This document shows, one piece after another, positions 9,696 through 19,394 of a DNA stretch of 40,105 bases. The notes under the pieces were generated by a model. It made no database searches. It saw only the letters and a program-made list of their open reading frames with translations, and was not told the origin of the DNA. Source of the DNA: Polyangium sp. 6x1 (GTDB lineage: Bacteria; Myxococcota_A; Polyangia; Polyangiales; Polyangiaceae); NCBI RefSeq assembly GCF_029946515.1, contig NZ_JARZHH010000089.1, positions 1 to 40,105 of the forward strand, written 5' to 3'. Position 1 is the stretch's first letter. Every line of letters begins with the position of its first letter. The position numbers were made by a program, and so were the translations under genes.

Positions 9696-10025
9696 ATGCA
9701 GAGCGCGGCCGTGGCCGAAGACAAGATCTTCCAGGCGCTGGCGGACCCCAGCCGCCGGGCGATCTTCGAGTCGCTCACGCGTGGCGAAGCGGCGGTGAAG
9801 GACCTCACGGCGCGCTTCGACATCTCACAGCCGGCGGTCTCGCAGCACCTCGCCACGTTGAAAGACGCCGGCCTGGTGAGCGGCCGGCGCGAGGGGCGCT
9901 GCGTCTACTACCGGGTGGAGCCGCGCGGGCTGAAGCCGCTGGTCGACTGGATCGCGCACTACCGCGCCTTCTGGGTGGAGCGCGTCGATCGTCTCGAAAA
10001 ACTTCTGGAGAAAATGGACGAATGA
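9696..10025 (+). CDS. ArsR-type winged-helix transcriptional regulator
   Basis: A 109-residue HTH protein close to the minimal ArsR size. It begins with the family phrase FQALADPSRRAIFESLTRGE, then carries the recognition helix in SQPAVSQHLATLKDAGLV and the wing RREGRCVYYRV. No Cys pair typical of metal sensors is present, so this is likely the non-metal subgroup found beside SRPBCC (AHSA1) genes. A GTG at 9675 would add seven residues but lies inside the promoter; the ATG at 9696 matches the predicted transcript start. The stop overlaps the next gene's start (ATGA), which indicates translational coupling in a four-gene operon. Confidence 0.92.
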   Translation: MQSAAVAEDKIFQALADPSRRAIFESLTRGEAAVKDLTARFDISQPAVSQHLATLKDAGLVSGRREGRCVYYRVEPRGLKPLVDWIAHYRAFWVERVDRLEKLLEKMDE

Positions 10026-10468
10026 ATCTCATCGACAAGACTGCGCCATCGCAAACGGATTCCATTTCCTTCGAGTTCGATTTGCATCACGCGCCGGCGA
10101 AGGTGTGGCGCGCGCTCACGGACCCCGAGCTGCTCGTGGAGTGGCTTTTGCCCTCCATCGATCTCAAGCTCGAGACGGGGGCGGCGTTCAAGCTGAAGAC
10201 GCAGCCGTACCCCGGCTGGGACGGCACCGTGAATTGCCGGTTCGTCGAGATCGAGGCGCTGAGGAAGCTCAGCTACACGTGGGTCGTCGGCGACATGGAA
10301 ATCGATACCGTCGTTACCTTCACGCTCACGCCCACGGCGTCGGGCACGCGCCTCTCGCTCGTGCAATCGGGCTTCAAGCCGGAGCAGAAGCAGAACTTCG
10401 GCGGCGCGCGTTACGGCTGGAAGATGATGGGCGGCAAGCTCGTCGACCTGCTCGCGAGGATCGCATGA
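10022..10468 (+). CDS. SRPBCC (AHSA1-like) domain protein
   Basis: A 148-residue START/AHSA1-type helix-grip protein. The typical opening FEFDLHHAPAKVWRALTDPELLVEWL is followed by the strand pair CRFVEIEALRKLSYTWVVGD and the final helix YGWKMMGGKLVDLLARIA. Members bind small hydrophobic ligands, and the ArsR-SRPBCC pair is widespread. Its ATG overlaps the ArsR stop, and its own stop overlaps the ATG of the next gene, so the three are translationally coupled. The ligand is unknown. Confidence 0.9.
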   Translation: MNLIDKTAPSQTDSISFEFDLHHAPAKVWRALTDPELLVEWLLPSIDLKLETGAAFKLKTQPYPGWDGTVNCRFVEIEALRKLSYTWVVGDMEIDTVVTFTLTPTASGTRLSLVQSGFKPEQKQNFGGARYGWKMMGGKLVDLLARIA

Positions 10469-10677
10469 GCCTCTGGATGCGGCAGTTTCACCGCTGGATA
10501 TCCATCGCGTTCACGGTGGCCGTCCTCGCGAACATCATCGTCCTGTCCCGGGGACAGGGGCAGCCGCCGGCCCTCGTGACCTATTCGCCGCTGCTCCCGC
10601 TCGCCTTGCTCACGCTCACCGGCCTCTACTTGTTCGTACTGCCGTATCTCAAGGGTCGCGCGCGACGCACCCACTGA
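10465..10677 (+). CDS. Small two-helix membrane protein
   Basis: A 70-residue protein beginning MSLWMRQFHRWISIAF, with two hydrophobic helices at about 12-27 and 41-60 separated by a polar turn with GQGQ, and a basic tail (KGRARRTH). The ATG overlaps the SRPBCC stop (ATGA), and the next gene begins 12 bases after its stop, so it belongs to the operon. I recognise no family with certainty. Small membrane proteins do occur beside ArsR-SRPBCC pairs; a role in sensing or transport is speculation. The high third-position GC and tight overlap argue that it is real. Confidence 0.75.
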   Translation: MSLWMRQFHRWISIAFTVAVLANIIVLSRGQGQPPALVTYSPLLPLALLTLTGLYLFVLPYLKGRARRTH

Positions 10678-10689
10678 AGGATCGCGAAG

Positions 10690-13077
<2,388 letters not shown>

Positions 13078-13098
13078 GAGAATCCGCGTTTCCTACGT

Positions 13099-13135
13099 GC
13101 CGGCGCCGCGAACGCGCCGGCCAGGGTGGGCCCTG
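13099..13135. terminator. Hairpins between convergent genes
   Basis: Perfect 8-base arms GCCGGCGC (13099-13106) and GCGCCGGC (13114-13121), then a second small hairpin CAGGG/CCCTG (13122-13135). There is no T run, so Rho-independent activity is uncertain, but the place is right for ending the UvrA-like operon and the opposing lipoprotein gene. Confidence 0.45.
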
Positions 13136-13156
13136 CGCGTGGTCGTCGGATACCGC

Positions 13157-13729
13157 TCAGGGCGCCGTGATCGATCGCAGCGCCGCGGCCGCGTCGCGCG
13201 CGGAGGCCTCGTCGGAGAAGGACAGCACCACGTAATTGGACGTGGAGAGCATCCAATCCGCGTCGCCCATGCGATAGCGCGTCCGCGACGCTCCGCTCGA
13301 TTTGATCCACAGCTTCACGAAATGCGGCTCCGGCCGCTGCGCCTCGAGCTCGTACTCCACGCGCTCCACGTCATCGAGGAAGAGCTCTTCTTCGTAGCGC
13401 TCGGCGGCGTCTCTCACCACAATGCGCCCTTTCGCGTCGATCTGGATCGATCGGCGTTCCCGGCTCGACGCGCGGAGCTTCGCGTCGACGCGCTCGATGA
13501 CGGCTGAGCGCGGGTGGCGCGCGCTCACTTTGGCCGGCGGCGCGGGATCCGGCGCCGGGGCTGCGTCCGCCTGCGCGGGCGCCTCGGGGATGCTGACGAC
13601 GGTGGGCCCGGTCGCGGCGCTGCTGGCGCAGCCGAGGGCGACGGACGCGAGGACGGCAGAGAGCGAGAGTCGCACGGCGGGCACGAAAGCAGAGTGCCCG
13701 CTCATGTCAAGCGTGCGGTGTGGATGCAT
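13157..13729 (-). CDS. Hypothetical lipoprotein
   Basis: A 190-residue protein of unknown family. The N-terminus carries a lipoprotein signal ending in SVALGC (lipobox Cys about 34). A Pro/Ala-rich linker (about 45-65) follows, then a roughly 120-residue domain with regular strand-like segments (IQIDAKGRIVVRD, VKLWIKSSGASRTRYRMG, YVVLSFSDEASARDAAAAL), which may be a PH-like or similar fold. The start at 13729 is preferred because GGAG lies 6 bases upstream, overlapping the stop of the upstream MopE-motif lipoprotein gene only 9 bases away; an ATG at 13705 would also leave the signal intact. The two lipoprotein genes are probably one operon. Confidence 0.7.
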   Translation of the reverse strand: MHPHRTLDMSGHSAFVPAVRLSLSAVLASVALGCASSAATGPTVVSIPEAPAQADAAPAPDPAPPAKVSARHPRSAVIERVDAKLRASSRERRSIQIDAKGRIVVRDAAERYEEELFLDDVERVEYELEAQRPEPHFVKLWIKSSGASRTRYRMGDADWMLSTSNYVVLSFSDEASARDAAAALRSITAP

Positions 13730-13738
13730 GCGTCTCCA

Positions 13739-14563
13739 TTACGGCTCCGCCGTCCACTTGATCTCGACCTCCCCGATCTCCGTGCATGGCTGCCAGCAGA
13801 ACGGCCCGCCCATCACCACGAACTCCGTATAGGAATACGTCAGCGTGCCGCTCGGGATATTGCCATCGATGAAATGGTTCATCTGCCACGTGCAACCATC
13901 CGGCCCGATGATCTGCGCCGTCCCCGACAAGGCAACGACCCCGTTCTGCACCGTGCCCGTAAACTGGATGCTCCCCATCGTCGCGGTCACCGCACCGCCG
14001 CCGCAAGGATACTGGATCACGCCTTTCGAGCCCGCCTCTACCGGAAAATCGACACAATTCGGGCTCGACGGCGTCGAGCCCGTGACGACGAGCGTCGGCT
14101 CGCAATTCCCAACCTCGCAGTCCGCATCGATGATGCCGTTGCAGTTCTCATCCTTTCCATTGCAAATCTCGACGTTGTTCGTGCCGTGCGTGCAGCCGCC
14201 GCAGGTCATCACGTCGTCCGCGCACGCATCCGAATCATCGCCGTCGCAAGCCTCCCCCACGCCGAAGCCATTGTCGACGACCCCGTCGCAGTCGTCGTCG
14301 AGCTCGTTGCACGCCTCCTCGAATGGCCCGACGGCCCCCTGACATGGACCAAACGTGTCGCCGACGCAGACCCGCGTCCCCGGCGAACACACGCCTACAT
14401 CGAGTCCACAAGCCGCGATCACGCCATCCACGCACGGCGCGGGGATGCCGCCCCCGCCTCCCTCGCCCTCCGCAGGCGGAGGGCCCACCGACAGTTCGGT
14501 TCGCGCGCCGCAGGCGGCGATCATCACGGGCACGAGGACGAAGCAGAGCAGGAAGCGACGCAT
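13739..14563 (-). CDS. Lipoprotein with two MopE motifs and a C-terminal beta domain
   Basis: A 274-residue protein starting MRRFLLCFVLVPVMIAAC, a type II signal peptide whose mature end reads CGARTEL, a start seen often in myxobacterial lipoproteins. Residues about 80-150 hold two MopE-like motifs, EACNELDDDCDGVVDN and EICNGKDENCNGIID, with a Cys-rich spacer. The last 120 residues are unrelated to the larger repeat protein at the left edge; they are strand-rich with four cysteines, possibly a beta-sandwich. The frame is open to 14605, but the ATG at 14563 gives the proper signal peptide. Function unknown; metal binding through the Asp loops is possible. Confidence 0.8.
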   Translation of the reverse strand: MRRFLLCFVLVPVMIAACGARTELSVGPPPAEGEGGGGGIPAPCVDGVIAACGLDVGVCSPGTRVCVGDTFGPCQGAVGPFEEACNELDDDCDGVVDNGFGVGEACDGDDSDACADDVMTCGGCTHGTNNVEICNGKDENCNGIIDADCEVGNCEPTLVVTGSTPSSPNCVDFPVEAGSKGVIQYPCGGGAVTATMGSIQFTGTVQNGVVALSGTAQIIGPDGCTWQMNHFIDGNIPSGTLTYSYTEFVVMGGPFCWQPCTEIGEVEIKWTAEP

Positions 14564-14739
14564 CACCCGCGCATTTCTATCACGACCACACGCTTTTATG
14601 AGCACGGATCTCGACCTCGGCGCCCCGAGGTTCCCTCCGGCCGGGTCCGGGAGCTCGCCGTCCCCCGATCGAAAATTTCGCCGATGCCATCAAAGGCCGC
14701 GCTCTACGGCTCCTCGGCCCGACGCGTTACGACGGGGGC

Positions 14740-15804
14740 ATGGCGAACGAGACCGACGCTCCGCTCCTCGCTCGACGCGAGTGGCTTCAGGCGAGCGCCG
14801 TTCTCGGCGCTGCGATGGTCGTCCCCGGCTGCGCGTCGGTATCCGGTGCGTCGGGGCGGCCCACGGCTTCATCGAGGAGATCGGACATGCTCTACGACGT
14901 CGTCATCGTGGGAGGCGGCCCCGGCGGCCTTTCGGCTGCGCTTGCGCTCGGTCGCGCGCGCAAGCGTGTGCTGCTCTGCGATTCTGGACCGCGACGGAAC
15001 GCGGCCGCGGAGCACATCCACAACTTCGTCACGCGCGACGGGACGCCGCCGGGCGAGTTCCGCCAGATCGGCCGTCGGCAGCTCGAAGGCTACCCGAGTG
15101 TCGAAGCGCGTGACGTTCGCGTCGAATCCATTTCGGGGACGCGCGGCGCGTTCCGTGTCGAACTGACGTCGGAGACCGTCGACGCGCGTCGCGTCCTCCT
15201 CTGCACGGGGATGATCGACGAGCTGCTCCCGATCGAGGGCTTCCGCGAGCTCTGGGGCCAATCCATCTTCCAGTGCCCCTATTGCCACGGCTGGGAGGTA
15301 AAGGACCGTCGATGGGGATATCTGGCTCGCGCGGCGGACGCCTCGCATCTCCTCCCGTTTGCCCTCATGGCGCGGGGATGGACGCGTGACGTCGTCGTCT
15401 TCACGAGTGGGGCGTTCGACGTCCCGCAAGAGACGCGCGACCGGCTCGAGGCCGCGGGGATCCGATTCGAGACGGCCCCGGTGACGCGGCTCGTCGCGCG
15501 GGAGGGTCGCCTCGAAGCCGTCGAGCTCTCGAATGGCACCACGGTGCCTTGCGAGGTGCTCTACGCGCATCCCCCGCAGCGACAGGTCGATCTGGTCCGA
15601 GCGCTCGGCGTCGCGCTCGACGACGATGGCTACGTTCGGGTCGACGCGATGAAGCGCGAGACGTCCATTCCGGGCATCTATGCGGCGGGCGACCTGACGA
15701 CGCGGATGCAAGCGGCCATTGCCGCGGCTTCGATGGGAACGCAGACGGCGGCGATGATCAACGTCGAGCTCACGATGGAGCTCGTATCGAGCGGGGCCTT
15801 GTGA
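14740..15804 (+). CDS. Thioredoxin-reductase-like FAD oxidoreductase with Tat/lipoprotein leader
   Basis: The core (from residue 50) is a 305-residue flavoprotein: FAD loop VVIVGGGPGGLSAALALGRA, redox-type pair CPYC in FQCPYCHGWE, and the FAD-closing motif IPGIYAAGDLTTRMQAAIAAA. The usual second nucleotide motif is degenerate (GYLARAADASHLL), as in this subfamily. Ahead of it are 49 residues with a twin-arginine signal and lipobox: ARREWLQASAVLGAA then VVPGC. Two starts are credible. The ATG at 14740 has TACGAC ending 6 bases upstream and would be leaderless; the ATG at 14887 has GAGGAG 7 bases upstream. The stop overlaps the start of a broken methyltransferase, its common partner in other genomes. 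Confidence 0.85.
   Translation: MANETDAPLLARREWLQASAVLGAAMVVPGCASVSGASGRPTASSRRSDMLYDVVIVGGGPGGLSAALALGRARKRVLLCDSGPRRNAAAEHIHNFVTRDGTPPGEFRQIGRRQLEGYPSVEARDVRVESISGTRGAFRVELTSETVDARRVLLCTGMIDELLPIEGFRELWGQSIFQCPYCHGWEVKDRRWGYLARAADASHLLPFALMARGWTRDVVVFTSGAFDVPQETRDRLEAAGIRFETAPVTRLVAREGRLEAVELSNGTTVPCEVLYAHPPQRQVDLVRALGVALDDDGYVRVDAMKRETSIPGIYAAGDLTTRMQAAIAAASMGTQTAAMINVELTMELVSSGAL
14874..14889 (+). promoter_or_regulatory. Strong internal ribosome binding site and second start
   Basis: GAGGAG (14874-14879) precedes an in-frame ATG at 14887 by 7 bases, exactly at the beginning of the FAD-binding domain. Initiation here would give a cytosolic form without the Tat/lipobox leader. Confidence 0.5.
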
Positions 15805-16108
15805 TGGGACACGAAGGCGCGTGCATGGACCACGGATTCGATGCGGCCTTCTGGGATCGCATGTACCTGCATCACAAAGGGGCGTGGGATGGCTAGCCGA
15901 ATCCTTTCCTTCGGAGAACGTCGAGGGCCTCCCTGCCGGCACGGCCCTGGACGTGGGGTGTGGCCTGGGCGCGGATGCGATATGGCTCGCGCATCAAGGA
16001 TGGCGCGTCACGGCGGTCGACATCTCGCATGTCGCGCTCGATCGCGCGCGCGCCGCCGAACCCATCACCATTCAAGACACGGTGCTGAAGGCGCGGCGCA
16101 TCGCGTGA
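15804..16108 (+). pseudogene. Broken class I SAM-dependent methyltransferase
   Basis: The ATG at 15804 overlaps the flavoprotein stop and opens a typical N-terminus, HGFDAAFWDRMYLHHKGAWDG, which hits a TAG at 15894. The next homologous block continues in another frame from 15890: WLAESF, then GTALDVGCGLGADAIWLA (SAM motif I) and WRVTAVDISHVAL. About ten residues later it jumps to ITIQDTVLKARR, which resembles the C-terminal end of intact relatives of roughly 200 residues. The gene thus has both a frameshift and an internal deletion of about 100 codons, removing most of the catalytic domain. The remaining length is near 100 codons. It is surely inactive as a methyltransferase. Confidence 0.8.
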
Positions 16109-16124
16109 GCCGGAACTGTAGGCT

Positions 16125-17045
16125 CTACTTTCCGGCGACGGCTTGCTCGGCGCTCTTCCTCGCGAGAATCTCGAGCGCTTTGGTGGGGCCGAGGCGGAGC
16201 CGGTCGTAGCCCGAGGGATAGGTGGGGTAGTTGCGATAGATGGCGCTGTCCTCGAACTTACGGTGCTCGTAGATCGAGACATGGCGCGCGGCGCGGCGAT
16301 AGACGGCGAGGAACGCGCGAAGCGAGCGAGCGAGGCCGGGGTCGGGCTCACGGAGACCAAGCGCGGCGCGGAACCCGATGTCCGCGGTGAGAAGGACGAC
16401 CGCGGGCTCGATCAACGGGGCGAGGACCGGCGGCACGAGGCCCTGAACGGCGACGAGCAGACCTCGCGCGACGGCCTCGTTTTCGCTCGCATAGCGCTGC
16501 GCGCGGCGCTCGTAGTCCTGCCGCCACGCGAAAAACGCCGCGCGGCTCTCCGGGACGTCGCGGATGTGCATGAGCTCGGCGAGCCGGCGGTAGAGGAAGT
16601 AGAACGCGTCCTTTTCCTTCTCCGTCATGGCGCGGTGGCCCCATTTGTCGATGAAGAGGATGGGATCGAAAATGAACGTGCTCAGCGTGTAGAGATAATC
16701 GTCGTTCGAGATCCGGTACAGCCCGTGGATGCGATTCAGGTGCTCGACCATCTCGCGGCTCGCCGGCGATTCGAGGCCGGGCCGGTGGATCTCGCTCAGG
16801 ATGGCCTTCGTGTCGTCGAGCCGCTTCGGACCCTCGCGCTCGTATTGCCCGGTCGCATGCAAGAGCTTGCTGATGGTCGGGATCGTGAACGTCCTGAGCT
16901 GCGCGATCTCCATCGCGAGGAGGATCTCGAACGGAAAGACGTGGTTCGAGAGCCTGAAGACGATGGCCTCGTAATCGCGCTCGGGATCGAGCTCAGCGAT
17001 CTCGTCGTCCCAGCGGCGCGTGCGCAGGGGGATGGGCAGCTTCAT
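16125..17045 (-). CDS. MpaB/latex-clearing-type oxygenase domain protein (DUF2236)
   Basis: A 306-residue helical protein of the MpaB/DUF2236 family, which includes haem-dependent rubber oxygenases and fungal MpaB. Recognisable blocks are RDYEAIVFRLSNHVFPFE, PKRLDDTKAILSEI, the family hallmark RIHGLYRISNDDYLYTLSTF with His107, and a late GYDRLRLGP. The length is in the lower range of the family. There is no signal peptide; one hydrophobic stretch (about 205-225) could be membrane-associated. The start codon overlaps the stop of the upstream TetR gene (ATGA), so the two are one transcript from the TetR promoter. The substrate is unknown; oxidation of a hydrophobic compound is the family expectation. 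Confidence 0.85.
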   Translation of the reverse strand: MKLPIPLRTRRWDDEIAELDPERDYEAIVFRLSNHVFPFEILLAMEIAQLRTFTIPTISKLLHATGQYEREGPKRLDDTKAILSEIHRPGLESPASREMVEHLNRIHGLYRISNDDYLYTLSTFIFDPILFIDKWGHRAMTEKEKDAFYFLYRRLAELMHIRDVPESRAAFFAWRQDYERRAQRYASENEAVARGLLVAVQGLVPPVLAPLIEPAVVLLTADIGFRAALGLREPDPGLARSLRAFLAVYRRAARHVSIYEHRKFEDSAIYRNYPTYPSGYDRLRLGPTKALEILARKSAEQAVAGK

Positions 17046-17758
17046 GGGGTGACCTTTCTGGGTTCGAGCATGGCGACGACGGACGCGACGACGACCTCGC
17101 GCCGGTGCGAGGCGGAGCCGAGCATCTCGAGATCGGCTTCGTTCACCGCGTAACTCGTCACGAGGCTCGCGAGGACGATGGCCGCGTCGCTCGGCGCCGT
17201 GGGCAACACGAGCAGGCCCTCGTCCGACCTCCGGCCGAGGTAGCGCTCGACGGCGCGTGTCAAATACCCGCGGACGTTCTCGTCCCAGATGCGCCCGAGC
17301 TCGGGCGATTCGAGCGCGCTCGCGTTCATGATGCGCGCCCCTGCTCGATACCTCGTCGCCAGGTCGAACAGCTCGCCGACGACGCCCGCGAGCTCCGTTC
17401 GTGTTTCGGCCGGGGTGCAGGGAGCGGGCCCGCCGAGCGCGCGCTCGAGGGCTGCCACGCGGCGGCTCTTCTCGAAGAAGGCCCGCAGGAAGGACTCGAT
17501 CTGGCCGGGCTCGGGGTTCGGCACCGGGAGCTTTCGGGGGGGCTCGTAAGGACCCGGCGAGGCGGCGGCGCGCCGCAGCACCTGCTCGAACAGCGCGTCC
17601 TTGCCGCGGAAGTACCGATAGAGCGCCGGTTCGCTGACCCCGACGGCCGCGGCGACCTCCGAGAGCCGCGTACGCCGATAGCCGCGCGTCGCGAACAGCG
17701 CTTCGGCTTCGTCGAGGATGCGGGTGAACGTCCCTTCGGACTCTGTGACGGGCGGCAC
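17042..17758 (-). CDS. TetR family transcriptional regulator
   Basis: A 238-residue regulator. The N-terminal HTH spans about 12-58: ILDEAEALFATRGYRRTRLS, then VAAAVGVSEPALYRYFRGKD. The rest is an all-helical ligand domain. The start is a GTG; the -10 hexamer ends 9 bases upstream, so the message has almost no leader. It is co-transcribed with the MpaB-type oxygenase and divergent from a PPOX flavoprotein. A 19-base palindrome lies in its promoter spacer. The most economical reading is a repressor of its own operon released by a substrate of the oxygenase. Confidence 0.92.
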   Translation of the reverse strand: MPPVTESEGTFTRILDEAEALFATRGYRRTRLSEVAAAVGVSEPALYRYFRGKDALFEQVLRRAAASPGPYEPPRKLPVPNPEPGQIESFLRAFFEKSRRVAALERALGGPAPCTPAETRTELAGVVGELFDLATRYRAGARIMNASALESPELGRIWDENVRGYLTRAVERYLGRRSDEGLLVLPTAPSDAAIVLASLVTSYAVNEADLEMLGSASHRREVVVASVVAMLEPRKVTP

Positions 17759-17767
17759 GGCCCCAGA

Positions 17768-17796
17768 TGATTAGTTAGTCATTCACTAACTGCCAA
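17768..17796 (-). promoter_or_regulatory. tetR promoter with TetR operator in the spacer
   Basis: On the minus strand TTGGCA (17791-17796) and TAATCA (17768-17773) are exactly 17 bases apart. The spacer is filled by the perfect palindrome AGTTAGT-N5-ACTAACT (17773-17791), a typical TetR-family operator. Binding there would block RNA polymerase directly. Confidence 0.75.
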
Positions 17797-17843
17797 GAAA
17801 ATTCAACGCGCCGGCGCAGGGCGGGGTGCGGAAGAAAATGAAG

Positions 17844-17872
17844 TTGCAAGTCATCATCAACAAGCGTAGGGT
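17844..17872 (+). promoter_or_regulatory. Promoter of the PPOX flavoprotein gene
   Basis: TTGCAA (17844-17849) and TAGGGT (17867-17872) are 17 bases apart. The -10 ends 7 bases before an in-frame GTG at 17880, so the transcript would begin at or next to the start codon. The TetR palindrome lies about 55 bases upstream of the -35, so repression of this gene by TetR is less certain. Confidence 0.5.
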
Positions 17873-17879
17873 AGGGGTC

Positions 17880-18923
17880 GTGGAGTTGAAGACCATCGAA
17901 GCGCTGGAGCAGGTCGTTGGCGGTAGGCCGCTCGGGGTGATGATGAAGTCCATCGACACGCTCGACGTGCACTGCGCGCGGCTCCTCGCGCGCTCGCCGC
18001 TCGCCGTGCTGGGCTTCGCCGACGCCGACGGCCGAGCGCGCGCGTGGCCCGTGGGAGGTACCCCAGGCTTTGCGCGCGTGATCGACGGTGCTCACTTGCG
18101 CTTCACGCTGCCGGAGCCCGCGGCGATCGATGTTCGCATCGGGTGCTCGCTGCTTTTCTTCGTTCCGGGGCTCGGCGAAACGCTGCGCGTGAATGGTCGG
18201 CCCTCGCTCGACGGCGCGGAGCTCGTGGTCACCGTCGAAGAGGCCTTCATGCACTGCGCGAAGGCGATTCTACGGTCCTCCTTATGGGAGCCGCCGGCCC
18301 GAGCCTCGCTGCCGCTGCTCGCCGCTCCCTCGGGACCGCTTTCGGATGCCGAGGTGCTCTCGTTCCTCTCTCACGTGCCCTTCGTGACGCTGACCTCGTG
18401 GGACGCGAAGGGCGCGGCCGACGCGAGCCCCAAAGGAGACCCTCCGGGCTTCCTCCGGATCGACGCGCAGGGCCGGCTCGCCGTGGCGGACCGGCCGGGC
18501 AACCGACGCACCGACACCTTCCACAACCTGCTCGAGCAGCCACGCGTCGCGCTGCTCGCGCTCCGGCCTGGAGACGATCGTGTGGTGGAGCTCTCGGGCC
18601 GCGCCTCGCTCACCATCGAGCCGACGCTGCTCGCGTCGATGGCGGTCGAGAACAAGACGCCGAAGCTCTCGATGCTGCTCGAGGTCGAATCCGCGCGCAT
18701 CGTCAAAAGCGCGGCCGTGCGCGACGCAGAGCTCTGGAGCGCGTCACGCCACGTGCCCCGCAGCGAGCTGCCGAAGATGACCGACGTCTTCGTCGATCAC
18801 GTGAAGCAAAACAAGCAGAAGGGCCTCGCGGCGTCCACCTTGCGCGCGCTCGCCTCGAAGACCGTGATGGGCTCCGTGATGGGCTGGGCGCTCGAGCAGG
18901 ACTACGAGAAGAACCGCTACTGA
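17880..18923 (+). CDS. Pyridoxamine 5'-phosphate oxidase family flavoprotein
   Basis: A 347-residue protein with FMN-binding split-barrel character. The family opening LEQVVGGRPLGVMMKSIDTL precedes CARLLARSPLAVLGFADADG, and a second part near LSHVPFVTLTSWDAKGAAD, GFLRIDAQGRLAVADRPGNR and DTFHNLLEQPRVALLAL carries the conserved PPOX features, so the barrel may be duplicated. The frame is open back to a GTG at 17826, with an ATG at 17838, but a promoter lies between these and the GTG at 17880, where homologous sequence begins, so 17880 is chosen. It is divergent from the TetR-oxygenase pair; a flavin-reductase or oxidase role is possible. Confidence 0.8.
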   Translation: MELKTIEALEQVVGGRPLGVMMKSIDTLDVHCARLLARSPLAVLGFADADGRARAWPVGGTPGFARVIDGAHLRFTLPEPAAIDVRIGCSLLFFVPGLGETLRVNGRPSLDGAELVVTVEEAFMHCAKAILRSSLWEPPARASLPLLAAPSGPLSDAEVLSFLSHVPFVTLTSWDAKGAADASPKGDPPGFLRIDAQGRLAVADRPGNRRTDTFHNLLEQPRVALLALRPGDDRVVELSGRASLTIEPTLLASMAVENKTPKLSMLLEVESARIVKSAAVRDAELWSASRHVPRSELPKMTDVFVDHVKQNKQKGLAASTLRALASKTVMGSVMGWALEQDYEKNRY

Positions 18924-18938
18924 GGCCCCTCGGGCCTC
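18922..18938. terminator. Hairpin between convergent genes
   Basis: GAGGCCC (18922-18928), loop CTC, GGGCCTC (18932-18938): a perfect 7-base stem that begins inside the PPOX stop codon and ends two bases before the GFA stop. It has no T run, so termination is plausible but not certain. Confidence 0.4.
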
Positions 18939-18939
18939 G

Positions 18940-19299
18940 TCAGAGGCTCTTGCCGTCGAACTCCTTCACCTTGAACGCGCCGAGGTCCACGTCGTCGAGC
19001 GTGCGCACGTTGATCGCGTACATCTCGGTCCCGTCGGGCATCGCGCCGCGGCCGAACGTGCGGATCCCGCAGGTCGGGCAGAACATGTGGTGGATGTGTT
19101 TCTTGCCGAACTGGTAGTCCTTGACGTCGTCCCCGCCCGAGAGGATTTGGACCGCCGCGGCCGGCACGAAGGCCAGGAACGAGCCCGTCTTCATGCAAAT
19201 GGAGCAGTTGCACGACACCACGTCCTGGATGCCGGCCTTCACCTCGTAACGAACCTGCCCGCAGTGACACCCGCCCGTGTACGTCTTCGTCTCGTTCAT
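18940..19299 (-). CDS. GFA (glutathione-dependent formaldehyde-activating type) zinc protein
   Basis: A 119-residue protein of the GFA/CENP-V fold. All expected zinc ligands are visible: CHCG in TGGCHCGQVRYEV, CNCSIC at about 30-35, and CPTCG at about 74-78, with the following GIRTFGRG. Characterised members act on glutathione adducts or other thiol conjugates; many have unknown substrates. The frame is open to 19368, but the ATG at 19299, with GAGGGAG about 10 bases upstream and the family N-terminus right after it, is the start. It is divergent from an MFS exporter and convergent with the PPOX gene. Confidence 0.9.
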   Translation of the reverse strand: MNETKTYTGGCHCGQVRYEVKAGIQDVVSCNCSICMKTGSFLAFVPAAAVQILSGGDDVKDYQFGKKHIHHMFCPTCGIRTFGRGAMPDGTEMYAINVRTLDDVDLGAFKVKEFDGKSL

Positions 19300-19345
19300 G
19301 TGCTCGACTCCCTCGCGCGTCGCCTCGACGCACAGCGCAGTTTGT

Positions 19346-19384
19346 CCGCGGATCCGTCCGCGGTCCACGGGGAAATGCTAGTCT
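19346..19384 (+). promoter_or_regulatory. Inverted repeat and -10 ahead of the MFS gene
   Basis: CCGCGGA-TCCG-TCCGCGG (19346-19363) is a perfect 7-base inverted repeat in the divergent intergenic region. TGCTAGTCT (19376-19384), an extended -10 form, ends 10 bases before the MFS ATG. No good -35 is seen. The palindrome may be an operator. Confidence 0.3.
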
Positions 19385-19394
19385 GGGGGCGGCG

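Noticed and set aside
17826-17879. GTG at 17826 or ATG at 17838 as PPOX start
   Set aside because: A TTGCAA-N17-TAGGGT promoter lies downstream of both, and the family sequence begins after the GTG at 17880.
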